This document shows, in pieces, positions 12,112-24,479 of a stretch of 64,000 nt of DNA (position 1 is the stretch's first letter; each line of letters begins with the position of its first letter). A program made the position numbers and the translations under genes. The DNA is from Nymphaea colorata (taxonomy: Eukaryota; Streptophyta; Magnoliopsida; Nymphaeales; Nymphaeaceae), in NCBI RefSeq assembly GCF_008831285.2, contig NW_022204508.1, positions 1,070,575 through 1,134,574 of the forward strand. Reading direction: 5' to 3'. The notes under the pieces are model-generated. The model worked only from the letters and a program-made list of their open reading frames with translations, was not told the DNA's origin and did not search any database.

Positions 12112-13035
12112 TTTTTCCCGGTTATCAGGAATCAATGCTGAAAATAACTATATATATATGTATATAACTATATATATATATTGTTCTTACAATCAAACAA
12201 TAGACAAAACAAAATTACAAATTAAGAACAGAATGTACAAGATGCAAATATTGGACAAAACATACAAAATGGACTTAACATACATGAAATGTCGGACAGA
12301 ACAAACAGGGCACACAAGAAAAACAATCACTGAACAAAAGGAACTCGATGTTCTATTCATAAAACCATCAAAGAGTGGGCAGAGAAGACCAATAACATGA
12401 CAGAGGTATGGTAGAAAGGACATCCAGTCCATTTGGTCAATGAAACAGTGATCAAACACCTATTAGCATGCACACTTAGGCACATTTACTAGCTAAGTGT
12501 GCATGAAAGAAGCCAATTTGTAAAAAAATTACGATAAAAGAATGATGATTCCACATGAATCTGATTTATGACTGATTCAATGGATATTATAAAAAAAAAG
12601 TTGTTGAATTTTGGAGGCTCTTGAATCAGCTGATTCAGGCCGATTCAAGCCGATGGTATCAAGATGATGTTTATATAGATGATGATCGAAAATGACAATG
12701 GATGACGTGAAGCTAACAGGTCTGGTGATAGGGGCGTGAAACTGGTTAATGACCAAAATAATTTTGATTAAGGAAAGAGGAGCCAAACTGGTTTTATGCA
12801 CGCCTCTATGCATGCACAGGAGTGTGTAATGACTAGACTGACATTAATAAAGTGTAAAAATAAAGATTTTAAAAAGGATAAAAAGGAGATTGTAAAAAAG
12901 TAAGAAGATTAAAAAGTAATTTCATTATTAAAAATTTCTAAAATACCCCCACCCTCTCTCTTTGTGGGATTTATATTTGTTGCATGCACAAAGTAGTGAG
13001 AAAAAAAGTTAATTTTTTTTGTAATAAATGTATTT

Positions 13036-13060
<25 letters not shown>
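10800..13060. other. Intergenic, no recognised gene
   Basis: Contains (GA)n at about 11240-11273, (TC)n at 12010-12055, (TA)n at 12070-12107 and 13042-13067. A segment at 12186-12465 contains GGACAGAACAAACAGGGCACA and ends TGATCAAACACCTATTAG. This resembles the right end of the TAA-flanked element at 41185-43523 and is probably a small related copy. A 162-codon minus-strand frame (11383-11871) has no recognisable domain and I do not call it. Confidence 0.5.
12186..12465. mobile_element. Small relative of the 41.2-43.5 kb TIR element
   Basis: It shares GGACAGAACA-type phrases, the order 'CCATCAAA..GTGG..AGA' and a terminal TGATCAAACACCTATTAG with 43310-43526. In reverse translation both give the similar string PLFDGFMNRT / PPFDDFRNRT, which shows nucleotide homology rather than a protein. 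The left boundary is uncertain. Confidence 0.4.
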
Positions 13061-13067
<7 letters not shown>

Positions 13068-13068
13068 A

Positions 13069-13596
13069 CAGTAGAACTCGACCCATTTGCAATCTGCTTG
13101 CCGACAGACAGCAAGTTGTAGATACTAAAGGAAAATAAGAGAGAAAAGCTTCAGCTTTGGAAGCTTGATTGATAAGCGTGTGAAGGGTTGGAATAGTTGG
13201 GTCAGATGCTGCTGATTTTCACATCAAATGTAAGTGTTTTTTCTTTTTGACGAAAATAAAGTTATGCACAGCATTGTTTGCCAATTATATTTGTGGTCCA
13301 TACCGCTGTCTACAAAGTCCATTTTTTTCTTTTCATTTTTGTCCACTTGTGTGCCGCTCAGGGTACCTTCATTAGATTCCTCCTATTTTCTTTTCCTCTT
13401 AAAATCCCAATCGAGGAATCAATCGAGGAATCAAGAACAAATTGAAAGTGGCTTTTTTTCTCCAAACTGTGATTATTTTTTTTAATAAATTATTTGATTT
13501 AAATTTTTAATGATGTCTCAGCATTAATTATTTTTCTCACTTTAAATCATAAAAAAAATCAAATGCCAATATTTAAAACACAGTGTTATTGGAGAA

Positions 13597-13610
<14 letters not shown>
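13069..13610. repeat. NLR-unit flanking repeat (left of unit A)
   Basis: Contains the AACAGTAGAACTCGACC...TTGCCGACAGA block (13069-13200; also at 46517 and 51943) and the AATCCCAATCGAGGAATC block (13408-13600; also at 18755, 38000 and 52475). These non-coding blocks flank every NLR copy, so they are part of the duplicated unit. Confidence 0.75.
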
Positions 13611-13635
<25 letters not shown>

Positions 13636-13964
13636 ATTACAGTCAAATCAGGCCAGTTACATATTTTATTTTCTTTTAATTTTGTTACTGTCATGGCAAG
13701 CTGCGCCAAACATGGGCTTGGAGCTTGATGGCTGCGCCGAGCCAGGTTGAGACATGATGGCTGGACCGAGTGCAGGTTATACATTCACATGCTGTTATTG
13801 AATTTTTGGCATAGTGTAATGAAGTAAATTGCTGAGAAACAGGTGACCCAGCAGGGCCTGCTTCCTTATAAAACAACTGATGCCAAAAGCCTCATATGGA
13901 CATCCTGGTGTGATTTCTTAGAATCTTACACTTTGAAGAAGTTTTATAATTTCAATGCTATCAT

Positions 13965-14161
13965 CAGTAGCGGAGCTACTGTGTCTGCCCATGCCAGCCC
14001 CTGAAATCTTGCATTTTGATTAAGTTTGGACCTAGAATCAAGTAGGTCCAGCCGCATATGGTGCCCGCATCAGACTTGAGTCAGTACCCTGCAATCACTC
14101 ATTCTCTTATGTGAGAGATCAATCTGTGCCACTCAACCAAAATTTTTTGGCTCCGCCACCG
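13965..14161. mobile_element. hAT-type MITE, copy 1 (~197 bp)
   Basis: It starts CAGTAGCGGAGCTAC and ends TTTTTTGGCTCCGCCACCG, imperfect terminal inverted repeats of the CAGGGGCGGAGCCA class. Flanks GCTATCAT (13957-13964) and GCTTTCAT (14162-14169) match at 7 of 8 positions, as expected for an aged 8-bp hAT target-site duplication. Confidence 0.6.
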
Positions 14162-14491
14162 GCTTTCATATATCCACCTGAATTAAGAAAAACATACCAT
14201 AAAATGCATGAATTATAAATTATTCGACTATTGCAGATTTTTCAGATTGTGGGTATGTATTTTAAATTTGTGAAGATCATTAAATGCATATTAATGGCCT
14301 AAATTCTTTATGTGAAGATCAATCTGCACCAAAAATTTTTTGGCTCCGCCACCGGCTCATATATCCACCTGAATAAGAAAAACATACCATAAAATGCATG
14401 AATTATAAATTATTCGACTATTGCAGATTTTCAGATTGTGGTATGTATTAAATTGTGAAGATCATTAAATGCATATTAATGGCCTAAATAT
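14118..14491. repeat. ~190-bp tandem duplication including a MITE end
   Basis: The segment from ATCAATCTG through TTTTTTGGCTCCGCCACCGG to TATTAATGGCCTAAAT occurs at 14118-14308 and again at 14319-14491. The second copy differs almost only by missing single bases, mostly in short runs (TTTC to TTC, GGGT to GGT, TTTTAAATTTG to TTAAATTG). It is either a real recent duplication or a sequencing or assembly artefact. Confidence 0.7.
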
Positions 14492-14871
14492 TAAAAACCA
14501 AAACTTTGATGGTCGCTCAAACATCGCCAATTTGGGATTTTACCATCAGCTAATTAATCAGGGCCTTTGTGCACCAATTGATGATATAAAACAATAATAT
14601 TTATTGTTTTCAATCAGTATTGTATGGTCATCAATAATTGTTATTTTTGATGGTAAACTAGATGACTCTTGATGCATAAAAGGTATGCCAGTTCAGTTCA
14701 ACAACAATTCAACTTACCAGACCCAAATGAAACAAGAGGGAGAGGGAGAGAGAAAGAAGAGGCAATGAAATGGAAACACACATATTTAACCAAAATAATT
14801 AATTACAATTTGTCACTGATTTTCAGTAACATTATCTATAACATTTTCAGTAACCAAAATAATTAATTACA

Positions 14872-17800
14872 AGACGGTCTCTTAACTCCTGCGGCAAATC
14901 AAGTGCTGGACATGAGTAAACTGTCAACATTCGAAGCTTCGAGAGGCAGGCTATCTGTTGCTGTGCATCGGTAGGACATGTTTCATTTTTTTTCGCTGGG
15001 GAGTAATATTATTCACGTCCACAAGAGACTTCAGATTGGGGAAGCCCCAAAGCCATAGGTATCTCAGTTTGGGGAGGCATTGCCAGTGGCCTCCCTAGCT
15101 AATGTCCTCAATGAAACCATCTAGGTGCAATAGCTCCAGTTGGGAGAGACCCCACACCCACTCAGGAACCCTTCCCCATTTGACCTCATCAACATTACTG
15201 TCAATCAACGACAGAGTCTTGAGGGAGGGTAGAAATGTCGATACCTGTGATAGCAATGGGCGATGGCACTAGTACTGCTGATTCTGAATCCAACTCCAAG
15301 TAAGTGAGCTTAGGCAGTTGCTCAAGCAATTTCTATCCCAATCTTGCATTTGGGCAATTCAGCACTGTCAGCCTTTGGAGTTGAGTCGCTTGACCGTCAT
15401 GCCCCGCGAGCTCCAATGGAGCATAAATCAAGCCTTCTATCTGCATCTTTGGACAATTCTTAAATTTCACCTCCCTTAAGCATGATATAGAAGTAAATGT
15501 TGATTCCAGTTGGGGAAATCTTTCATGTCCAGTTCTTCAAGCGAAGGAAGGCAAGTAGGGAGCTGCTTCAAAATCATCAGGTCCTCTTTATAGCTGGCAT
15601 GTGATCATCAGCTACTTGCTCTAGGCTGTTACAATCTCTCACATCCAACGACTCCAATGCAGGCATGTAAGCAAGAGTCTTCAGCCTACCATAATAGTTC
15701 ATACACAATGACTTGAGGGCAGGCAAGTCACCAATCGTGCTGAAACCATCACACATAAAAATCTTCAAGGAGTTCAGCAAAGGCATGCTCGGCAATTCAC
15801 ACAATGTTGGGCAGTAGTCGACCTTCAATTCTTCCAATGATTTAATTCCTATCACTGTTAACCATGATGGGCAACTTTCTAGGCATAGCATCTGCAGCTC
15901 CCCATAATTGGTGTCCAAATACCATGCAGGCCCATCTCCTTTATAATCACAAAATCCCAACCTCTCTATGCCATGTGGAGGTTCCAAAGCCTCCAGCAAA
16001 CCCCTCTCTTCAGAAGCATTATCCACTCTGTCATCGTCTTGCTCCCAACACCCCACTTAGCTCATGCTTCACCTTAAGCTGTGCTTTCTTTGCATCAATT
16101 ACTTTCACCCTTCCCCCACCCAGACCTTCTATTGACATTTCCCCGTTCAGTTTGTTCAAGTCTTTTAGTTCCCTAATATTGCAACCTCTTCTTGTCTTCC
16201 CTTGGTCATCGCATACCATAAACCTATGCAAGGTCCGTAAATTGGTAACCTTCCCCAGGCATTTGGCTATAAATTTCAATGACTCTGTTTCATTCAGCCC
16301 AAGATACCTCAAGTTGCACAGTTTGCCCATTTCTTTGGGCAACTCTTCAATGCTACTATGACTTAAATCCAATGTTTGCAAGTTACAGAGTCTACCGATT
16401 GAACTGGGCAACCGTCTCACTTTACAATAGTTTAGATTGAGATATTTTAGATGTGAAAAGTCTTCATTGGACTTTGGCAGCTCATCGATCCTATATCCCC
16501 TCAATGACAACACCCTCAACCACTTGAATTGGTCAAGTCTTCAATATAAACCCAAGGCAAGTCTGAATAGAAATCATTTATCAATATTGTGCTCAACTTA
16601 TTTCCCGCCCCTGAGGCTTTATGCTTCTCTGCTTCTGCATCATCTACACGAAGTAATGACATATGGTGGGTGTGCTCAATAACAGAGGCATCACTATATT
16701 CCTTTCCACCTATATATAAGGCAAGGTCATGCAAAATGTCATGCAGCTTGAGATGAGTGCCCTCATGAAATCCGTGTGTTTTTTCAATCAAGCATCGGTT
16801 ATTAGATCTTTAATGCATTGGTTTGCTGTCACTTCCACATCTATGCCTTCGTTTTCCTTAATCAATCCATGTGCCACCCATTGGCTGTTCAATATCTCCC
16901 TTTCAATCTCATAATCCTTTGGATAAATGTAGCAATACACAAAACAACTCTTCAAATAATGGGGCAAGTCATCATTGCTCAGCGTGAGACCTGGAAGAAT
17001 TTTGCCCCCGATTTCACCTGCAGGCATCTCCCATTCCCATATCTTATTACCCTCAACGAATTTCCAGTCTTCTGTATGCATTTTCTTTGTACGCATCATG
17101 GACCCTACCATCTTAATCACAAGCGGCAACCCACCACACTTCCTTACTATTCTCTCTCCAACATGTTTGATCTGATGCATCACCACATCTTGTTCTGTTT
17201 GGCCTTCTCTTAATGCCTCCTTCAGAAACAACTCCCAGCTTTGGTCAAAACTAAATTCTCGTAATTCATACTGGTAATCAAAATATTGCTCCCCATTTCA
17301 CCTGCCATCAATGTTCCCTCTACCTCTCCATCCCACCATTTTAGTACCCACACATCATCTAGGACCAACAAAAAATTTTCCTTTGAGAGCTCGTTCCGTA
17401 ATTGTGTGCACAACTCACTCAAGGAACAATCAGGATTTTCTCCAGACACTTCCTTAGTATCTCTGCACCAAATCCTTAAGGTTTGGCCTCTCCGAAACAC
17501 AAACCCAGCATCTACATTTCCCAAAATATTGTTTGGTTTCATTAAAGACCATTTTTGCAAGAGTTGTTTTGCCGATTCTGCCTTTTCCTACAATAAAAAT
17601 AATAGAAACACCACCCATCGTGTCACACTACTATCTATAGAGTCATTCGACAAGAGCTTTTCGACCATTACATCTTTATCATCCTCCCTGCCTGTGGGTG
17701 GGTGTACACCCATGTGATGGGTCGTCACTCGGTTGTCATGTTCACCACAACAGGACCCTCAACACCAATATCTCTTCCAAACACATCCGCCATCATCTTA

Positions 17801-18236
17801 TTGTTTTCTTTTATTTTATCAAGCTTTTGGTTGATAGGTTTAATGTCATTTGCAAGTTTGTTGGAAGCAAATACAAGTTCCTTAAAGCAAGAGCACAGAG
17901 TATTCCAGGGCTTCCTTACCTTGTTCCATGAAGTTATAGATACTTGTCCCTTTTGCAAAGTGAAATTGTGGTTTGGTATCCTTCGATGATGTCCTGGGCA
18001 TCATAGAAAACATCCTTTAGCTCTCCCTCTAAATCTCTGTTGCACTCATTGCTGAAAAAGGGCTTGTGATCTGTGACTTTGAGGGCCTTCTCAAAGTATT
18101 ACAGCTTCTGCTGGAGCACCTCTAGATTGTCTTTGGCTTTCAAGATGAGGTCCACCTTTTCTTTCAACAAGCTGGTCTCATCCCCCAACAGAATAGAAAT
18201 GGATGTTTGCACAAGGGTGTCAATTACTGTTGTCAT
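14872..18236 (-). pseudogene. CC-NBS-LRR (NLR) pseudogene, unit A
   Basis: Remains of an intracellular immune receptor. Reading the minus strand from the ATG at 18236: a coiled-coil N-domain with an EDVID-like FYDAQDIIE segment; a P-loop GKGRIGKTT (17556-17592); kinase-2 LLVLDDVW (17348-17376); an RNBS-B-like GSNILITS; GGLPLVIK (about 17112-17143); RNBS-D CFVYCYIYPKDYEI; an MHD-like LHDILHDL (16726-16750). Leucine-rich repeats with LPSSIGRLCNLQTLDLS and LPALKSL-type units follow to about 14872. Damage seen: an in-frame TAA in the CC domain (18099-18101), a 23-bp length difference at about 17930-17955, frameshifts on both sides of the P-loop and a stop after the RNBS-B region, and further breaks between 15577 and 16520. 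No introns are evident. It is the least truncated of the three copies. Confidence 0.9.
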
Positions 18237-18639
18237 CTCCTCTGTTTTTTTCTTGGTAGAAGAAAGTGCTAGCAGAGGAAGAGAACTATAAATCTGAAAA
18301 TGGAAGGAGAGGAAGACAAAGGAAGGCCAAACAAATTTAGGCCCACCACTGCTTAAATCTGAAAATGGAAGGAGAAGGAAGATGATGGAAGTGCTCTATA
18401 GGCTGGCAAGGTCCATGATTGGTGCTAAATAAATTTAGAAAAATTCCAGAACCACAGACTTATACATCACCTACGCCCAGTCATGTTTGGTGATCTGACC
18501 ATTGACTAGAAGTACAACTTGTTCATGAATGGTATTAAACTAAAGACAAAAAAAATTCCTAAGTCGAGTCCTAACTAGTGAAAATGGTACCAGATATATG
18601 TTGCCCATTGTGGCACGTATATCTATTCCTAACCGTGAA

Positions 18640-19750
18640 TATTGTATTTGAAGTTTTTGACAAAGTCAACTTTTATCTTTTCATTTTGTCATTCCATTGA
18701 CCACTTGTGTGTGCCTGAGCCTACCATCTTTATATGCCTCTTTTCTTTTCCTCTTAAAATCCCAATCGAGGAATCAATGACAAATCGATAGTGGCCCTCC
18801 CTTTTTTCCATGACAGTCATTCATTTTTTTAAGAAATTATTTGTCTTAAATATTTAATGTTGTCTCAGTATTAATTATTTTTTTCACTTTAAAACATTAA
18901 AAAAGTCAAACACCAATAATTTAGAAAATATGTCATAGTTTTATAGGAAAATTATCGCTGTGGTGAGAATATAATGTATATGATGGGTATTATTGAATGT
19001 CTCAAATGAGAGCGTAATCAAATTGTTGAGAGATCAGTGAGCCATTATGGTCTATAGCTAGAATATTTTTTATTTCTCTTCTTTCAACAGAACCTGATTA
19101 GTTAAATTTTGCATTTAATGTATGTTTCGAATAATCCTATACAAAATTGACCATTTGCAATTCATTCTTTCCCACATACAAGAAAGCGTCAAGCGGTGTA
19201 GTGTAGTTGATCGGACTCACGGGCCAATGAAAGTTCACCGTTAGTTCATTTATTATAGGTGCTACTGCTGGGGACTACAAAAGATGGATGCGTGCCACTT
19301 TAGTTGGCAGGTGTATTGCTCTCCACCGAGAATAGGGTTAGAGGAAAACAAGAAGTAGCTTCAGCCTCTTCAGGGTATTCATATAAACTAAAGCAAAAAG
19401 CAAAGTTGTGAAATGAATGCAATCAAAACCATCCTTCAGTGAAGAAAACACGATGACAAAACCATCCATCAGTGAAGGAAATACAATGACAAATGCATCA
19501 TTTTCATTAGGATAGACCAAGGGTATTCGTATTAACTAAACCAAAAAAAGGACAGTTGTCATATGAATTTAATCCATAGTATCCACCAGTAAAAAAGACA
19601 AAGTGATGAGAACATCATTTTCTTTACAATAGACAAAGGGTATCCATACAAACTAAAGCAAAAAAAGGCAGTTATAAAATGAATGTAATCCAAAGCATCC
19701 AGCAGTAAAAAAGACAGTGATAAGAGAATAATTTTATTTGCGATCCACAA
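18640..19750. repeat. NLR-unit flanking repeat (upstream of unit A)
   Basis: 18745-18950 matches 13390-13600, 37985-38160 and 52460-52630. 19190-19745 matches 52900-53440 closely, including three AACTAAAGCAAAAAA phrases and the CACCAGTAAA phrases. This interval would hold the promoter of the NLR, since the ATG is at 18236 on the minus strand. I see no clear core promoter to call. Confidence 0.7.
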
Positions 19751-19754
19751 ACCA

Positions 19755-20439
19755 AGTAATGACCCAATATTGGATTCATGCTTGATGGTCTACAACCCCA
19801 ATCTATTTTCAAAAACTTTTCCTTTATATATATGATATTTACAAAAACAAAAATGTTAGATGTATGTTACAGTAGGAATACATCTATATTAATGTTATGG
19901 TATGAATGAATTATTTTTCCTTTCAATCATATAGGATCAATGCATCCATCCATTTTCACTCACTAATGTCACATATGATCACAAGCACCTCTCCAAAAGA
20001 ACTTAAGCAAGATGAGATGAAGCTCTAACTTGGTGGTAACTGAATTAGAGCAAAATCTCAAACCTACTTAATGTTTGAAGAGAACACACAATGATTTCAA
20101 AATGACTTTTCAAGCTTTCCAATGATATTCACAAGGATTTCCTTCTAGATTTCCCAAAACATTTCATGTTCTCAAGCAACTCTTGAAGAACCTTTTCAAA
20201 AGTTTGAAACATCAAACTTTCAATATTTTTCTACACCGCATATAGAATGAAGAGATATTCAAGCTAAAACGAAATGCTTCAATAATAAACATAGCCCTTG
20301 GGTTGATTACCCCTGGTAAAGGCACCGAGAACGGTTGACACTCATACCAACGGGTGAGTCCTTTTCTTTCTTATTTCAAAACAAAAACTCATTTTTCTTG
20401 AGCACTCCAAAACCAACCAAAAACTTTGGGATGCAAACA
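19755..20439 (+). mobile_element. Truncated LTR fragment of the long-LTR element
   Basis: AAGTAATGACCCAATATTGG through GATGCAAACA matches 1893-2581 and 8505-9169, so only the last ~690 bp of an LTR are here. It follows ATTTTATTTGCGATCCAC directly. The paralogous site (53420-53440) continues without it, so it inserted or was joined here after the NLR unit duplicated. It is more diverged from the two full LTRs than they are from each other. Confidence 0.8.
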
Positions 20440-21241
20440 GGTAATAACCTATTATTTTCAACATGTAAGTGGCATTCGGTAAAAACTCTACAGGTAGAGA
20501 GACAGCCCATCAGTAAAATATAACTTTTCACTCATTTAAACAATTTATAGAAAACACTTGGTGGGTGGCTAAAAAGGCCAGGGACAATGACATTGAAACA
20601 TTAAAAAAAAAAATTCAAGTGACAACTAATCAAAATAATATTCTATGAATAAGTATATGTGTACTTGAATTAGATGTGGTCCAAATTTGACGCCAAAATC
20701 TGGCCACAATGTGCTGAAATCCAGCGATAACAAAAATTAGGGTAAAATCAAGGGTTTTGTAATTATTACACATACAATTAATATATCAAATTGAAAGTAC
20801 TAAGGTCAAACAAACATTCTTCCAAAATTTCACATTGGCTAAGCCAACTCAAGTGAAGGAAGCCTACGCTGCCTGACAATTAAGCCATTCCAAGAGTACA
20901 CTACTATGTCTTTTCTGCAGCTGTATAAACAACTAAAATTGTGTTGCTTCCATTAGCTGCTTGCCAGATCCATGCCAAAGCAGTCCTTTGCAACAAGCAT
21001 CTCTCAGCATCCTGTAGCTTGGCTTAACTCTGACCTTAACTGGTACATCCGTAGACATGCCACCGGTGAAACCTCAGTCCTGGCTTGCCACGACAACCAT
21101 GTAAAGCCTTTCCATGATCCACCAAAGCCGAAGTTTAAAAAAGAGCACTTGCAAAGTGATCTCGGGACAGTCATCATCTTTTGGCTATGAGGGAACCATT
21201 TACAAGCAAATGACAAGCTCCACAATCTGCCTTCACCTATG
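20440..21241. other. Intergenic, no recognised gene
   Basis: AT-rich sequence without repeats that I could relate to the rest of the window. Open frames at 20972-21190 (+) and 21004-21225 (-) overlap each other and show no known motif. Confidence 0.4.
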
Positions 21242-21416
21242 CAGGGGCGGAGTCAATGGGGGCCCATAGGGGCCCTGGCCCCCCCTCAAAAAAAAAAAAA
21301 AAAATTTACATGTAAACTTTAAAAAAATAAAAATTTTAAAAATAATTTCGGCCCCCGTCAAAATTTAAAAACTTTAATTCGGCCCTCCTCATGAAAAATT
21401 TGTGGCTCCGGCTCAG
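21242..21416. mobile_element. hAT-type MITE, copy 2 (175 bp)
   Basis: It starts CAGGGGCGGAGTCAATGG and ends TTGTGGCTCCGGCTCAG. Flanks CACCTATG (21234-21241) and CACCTATC (21417-21424) match at 7 of 8. The interior ACATGTAAA...AAATTTAAAAACTTTAATTC corresponds to the interior of the copy at 44088-44250, including the internal A-run, so both belong to one family. Confidence 0.7.
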
Positions 21417-21424
21417 CACCTATC

Positions 21425-22400
21425 CTCATGGCCTTACATGTTGCCAGTTTCGACCACCACCAGCAAGGCATACGATATTGAAGTAGTGGTCAAAGCCCTG
21501 TATAAGCATCCTTGATGTGTCTTCACGCCTCCCACTAGCCAAGGCAATCACTATTAGCTGACTGGCACGACGATGTTATTCGGCAACCTCATGATATTGG
21601 CAGGCCTTCTTCCATGGATTATGCAAGAAGATGTGCACCATTAGGTCCCAGACAGCACCATACTTGGGACCTGAATGGTGAGAGGCCCACTCATTGGGCC
21701 TTGAGAACAAGTCCCATCTTAGGGGAGTAGGTTGACGCCGTCCTGGGTTGACCTGCATCTATCTCTCTACCCTTGAACTGGCTGCCACCTGCCACACTTA
21801 ACAAGAGACAACATACACATTCAAGGAGGCTATTTCATGGTCCAGATCTCAGTATAGGCCCATGCCCTTCTCAACCCTTGCCTGCATCCACTCATTCTAG
21901 CATGTCTGTCCGCCTCAGAAAGAGGTTAACGAAACAACTCTAGCAGCCAAGAGTGAACCGGCCATGCCAGCCTATTGTGCAACTCTTGCAACATGGCTTG
22001 GAGAGAAAGTTGTGTGCGTTGTGCGCACGGTACGTAGTATAGGAAGGAATGACATTTTGGTAATTTATTGAAAAAATGTCTTTCATTTGCTTTACTTTTT
22101 TCTATTTCCACTTTTGTCTTTATAAAAAGTTTTCTTTTTCAGTGTGAACTAAGGGTATTTTAGTCACTAGCCATACTGATGAACGAAAATTCATCCACCA
22201 GTGTGGTGCATATAACTAGGCTTGCAATAATCAAAGACTTGATTGAAATGACTTTGTTGTTTCCTAGATTTAATGACTAGATCATTTGCTTATAACTTTG
22301 ACCACTAAATATAAGGATAGAAGGGAAGGTCCAAACAAAGCCTAAGATAGCTAGTCGAATAGAGTGGTTAAAGTCCAGGGGTGGTGCCACCTTGTGGTTG
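21425..22400. other. Intergenic, possible old repeat, no recognised gene
   Basis: Moderately GC-rich to about 21990, then AT-rich. Minus-strand frames at 21576-21758 and 21926-22111 have no recognisable domain. Confidence 0.35.
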
Positions 22401-22413
22401 GCCTTCTCTTTTT

Positions 22414-23396
22414 TGCCATGTTTGGATGGAGGGAAACTTAAGGAAATGATAAATGGATGGAAGGGACAAGAAAGCATAGGAATTGAAAGAAAATTGGTAG
22501 GGAAAGAAAAGAAAAAGAGAGGAAAAGGAAAAATATTATTATGAAAGCTTGTTTGGATATAAAAGAAATGAAAAGAGATAATTTAAATTGTTTTACAATA
22601 ACACCCTTAACACTTGAACTTATTATCTAAGTAAAAATATTTGATTACATGACCCCATTCAATAGTGCTACATGTCTATTTCAAAAAAAAATTATTGTAC
22701 TTAACTTAATTTTTTATTCAATAAAAAATAAACAAATTAAATAATCGATGGTACTTAGCTAGAATATTCATGGGTTCTTTCCGATACTTAATTTTTTAAC
22801 ATTCCTTTAATTTTGGAAAAAAATAATGATCTTTAAATGATGACAAAAACATATTCATGAGGACCTAATTTTACTATAATTCTTAAACTTAGATTATATT
22901 TAAAATTACAATAACGTTAAAGTTATACTTAATCCTTTTTCAGTTTAGAAAAGTTTGCAAGTCATATTTTTCATATTTGATTTTTTTTCAATGTAATGTT
23001 CGTTCATTTCCTTTTTTAAAACCATATAAAAACTATTGAAAAATATGGATTATAAAACACCACCAGAAGACTGCCTGTGTCCTGGCAACCAGCTGCTCAC
23101 CAGCAGAGCAAGAGTGACAGGATGTGGGTGGGGTGCAGGGGCAGAAAATGTTGGGCATGTGAGTATTTTGAAATGAATTCTCCCCTTTCCATCCAAATCT
23201 CTCCATTTGAGAGATTCAAAACAAAGGCAGTTTTCCTATCCTTTCTCTCCCCTTCCTTTCTTTTCTCTCTTTTCTACACACATTTTTTCATGGACCTTTC
23301 CCTTCCCTTCTCCAATTCCCTCCATCCAAACACCTTTTCCTATTTCATTTCCTTCCTTTTCCACTCATTTCCTTCAACCAAACAGGCTGTTAGTGG
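22414..23396. mobile_element. Putative ~1-kb inverted-repeat element
   Basis: The left end reads TGTTTGGATGGAGGGAAA (22418 onward) and is purine-rich. The right end reads TTTCCTTCAACCAAACAGGC, with an internal CCCTCCATCCAAACA, and is pyrimidine-rich. The ends are therefore inverted repeats of the TGTTTGG class used by many plant MITEs. The exact termini and target duplication are not clear. The middle is AT-rich and non-coding. Confidence 0.4.
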
Positions 23397-23431
23397 CAGA
23401 CCTACTCTGTTGATCAGAAGCACTAGTGAGT

Positions 23432-23612
23432 TTACAACCATTTGAACTTGAAGTCTAAATTAGGACCAATTACATTATGCTTTTCCCCAAGCTGTGCTTT
23501 TCCAGCTGAAATAACATTTATCATTCTTTCAAAACCTTTTATTAACAAATATCCCTTTATTCTATCCAAGCAATTCAGTTCACCAAAGTTACATTTGTAT
23601 TTTCGCCATTGT
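23432..23612 (-). pseudogene. NLR relic (pre-LRR linker fragment)
   Basis: The minus strand reads KCNFGELNCLDRIKGYLLIK, then ERMINVISAGKAQLGEKHN. This aligns with the CNIRELKDLNKLNGEMSIEG...VKVIDAKKAQLKVKHEL region of unit A and its equivalents in B and C. Only this linker between LRR blocks remains. It shows that the NLR cluster once had another, more diverged member here. Confidence 0.7.
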
Positions 23613-24479
23613 TGCTCACAAGAAGCTTGTTCCAAGAAAAGTGAAAATCCATAACAAAATGTAGTGACAAGTTCAAGCAACAAAGTATCAAAAGAAAAAA
23701 GATGAAAATGACAAAAGAAGAACATTAGCAAAGAAGGCAAAACCAAATAAACAAAAACAAGAAGAGGAGGCGGAAGAGGGGAGAAAGAGAGGGCTAGTCA
23801 AAGGCAGAAGTCATCCTGTGGTCAATGCAAAGAGCAAGGTGGATCTACCTTCACAATGCATCCAATTAAAGCAACACTCGTTGCTGTGTTCTTGAAGATA
23901 CTATTATTGCACTCTTCCCAATAATGCCACCAATAGTTAGATTATTCAAGACCACCAAGTAAGTTGCCAACCACTGCTGACTGAAGGTGAAGGAGAAAAG
24001 AGAAGAAGCTGCAGTAGGGAGAGGGAAGGGTGTGGAGGAGAGAAGGTCAAGTGGTAACAAGCAAGCGACAAAAGAAATGGCAGTCAACAACAAAGTAGTG
24101 TCTCGATTCTGCAGCAAAGAGGCAAAGATGACACTGGTTAGCAAGGTGAATCACAAGGCACTAGAGATGGTCTAAGGTATTGATATGGCCAGCAAGAATG
24201 AGTCAAACAAAATCCATAGCATGGGGTGAAGCGTCAAAAGACCAAGGAAATGATGGGGAGCCATGGAACACCCGAGCCAAAAGTAGAGGCAAAGGTGAAT
24301 CAGAAAGAAGAAGAAATGAGCCAAGTAGGGGCGTGGTTTGGAGACAAGTGGGTGAAAGTTGGCATAGCAAAGAAAATGTTATTTCAAATGTGTGATGCAG
24401 AACTGATAAGTCTAAGGGTGTGCCATGTGTGATGGGTGGGAAGTACAGATCTTGACAAAAAAAGAGAATGGGCTGGTCG
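23613..24479. other. Intergenic, no recognised gene
   Basis: Purine-rich sequence. The plus-strand frames (23987-24175, 24180-24395) are rich in K, E and R because of base composition. It could include the 3' part of the adjacent LINE, but I see no motif proving it. Confidence 0.35.

Noticed and set aside
15864-17717. Long plus-strand frames opposite NLR unit A (also 48731-49108 opposite B and 36390-36728 opposite C)
   Set aside because: They are antisense shadows of the LRR and NB-ARC coding sequence; the minus-strand translations carry the family motifs.
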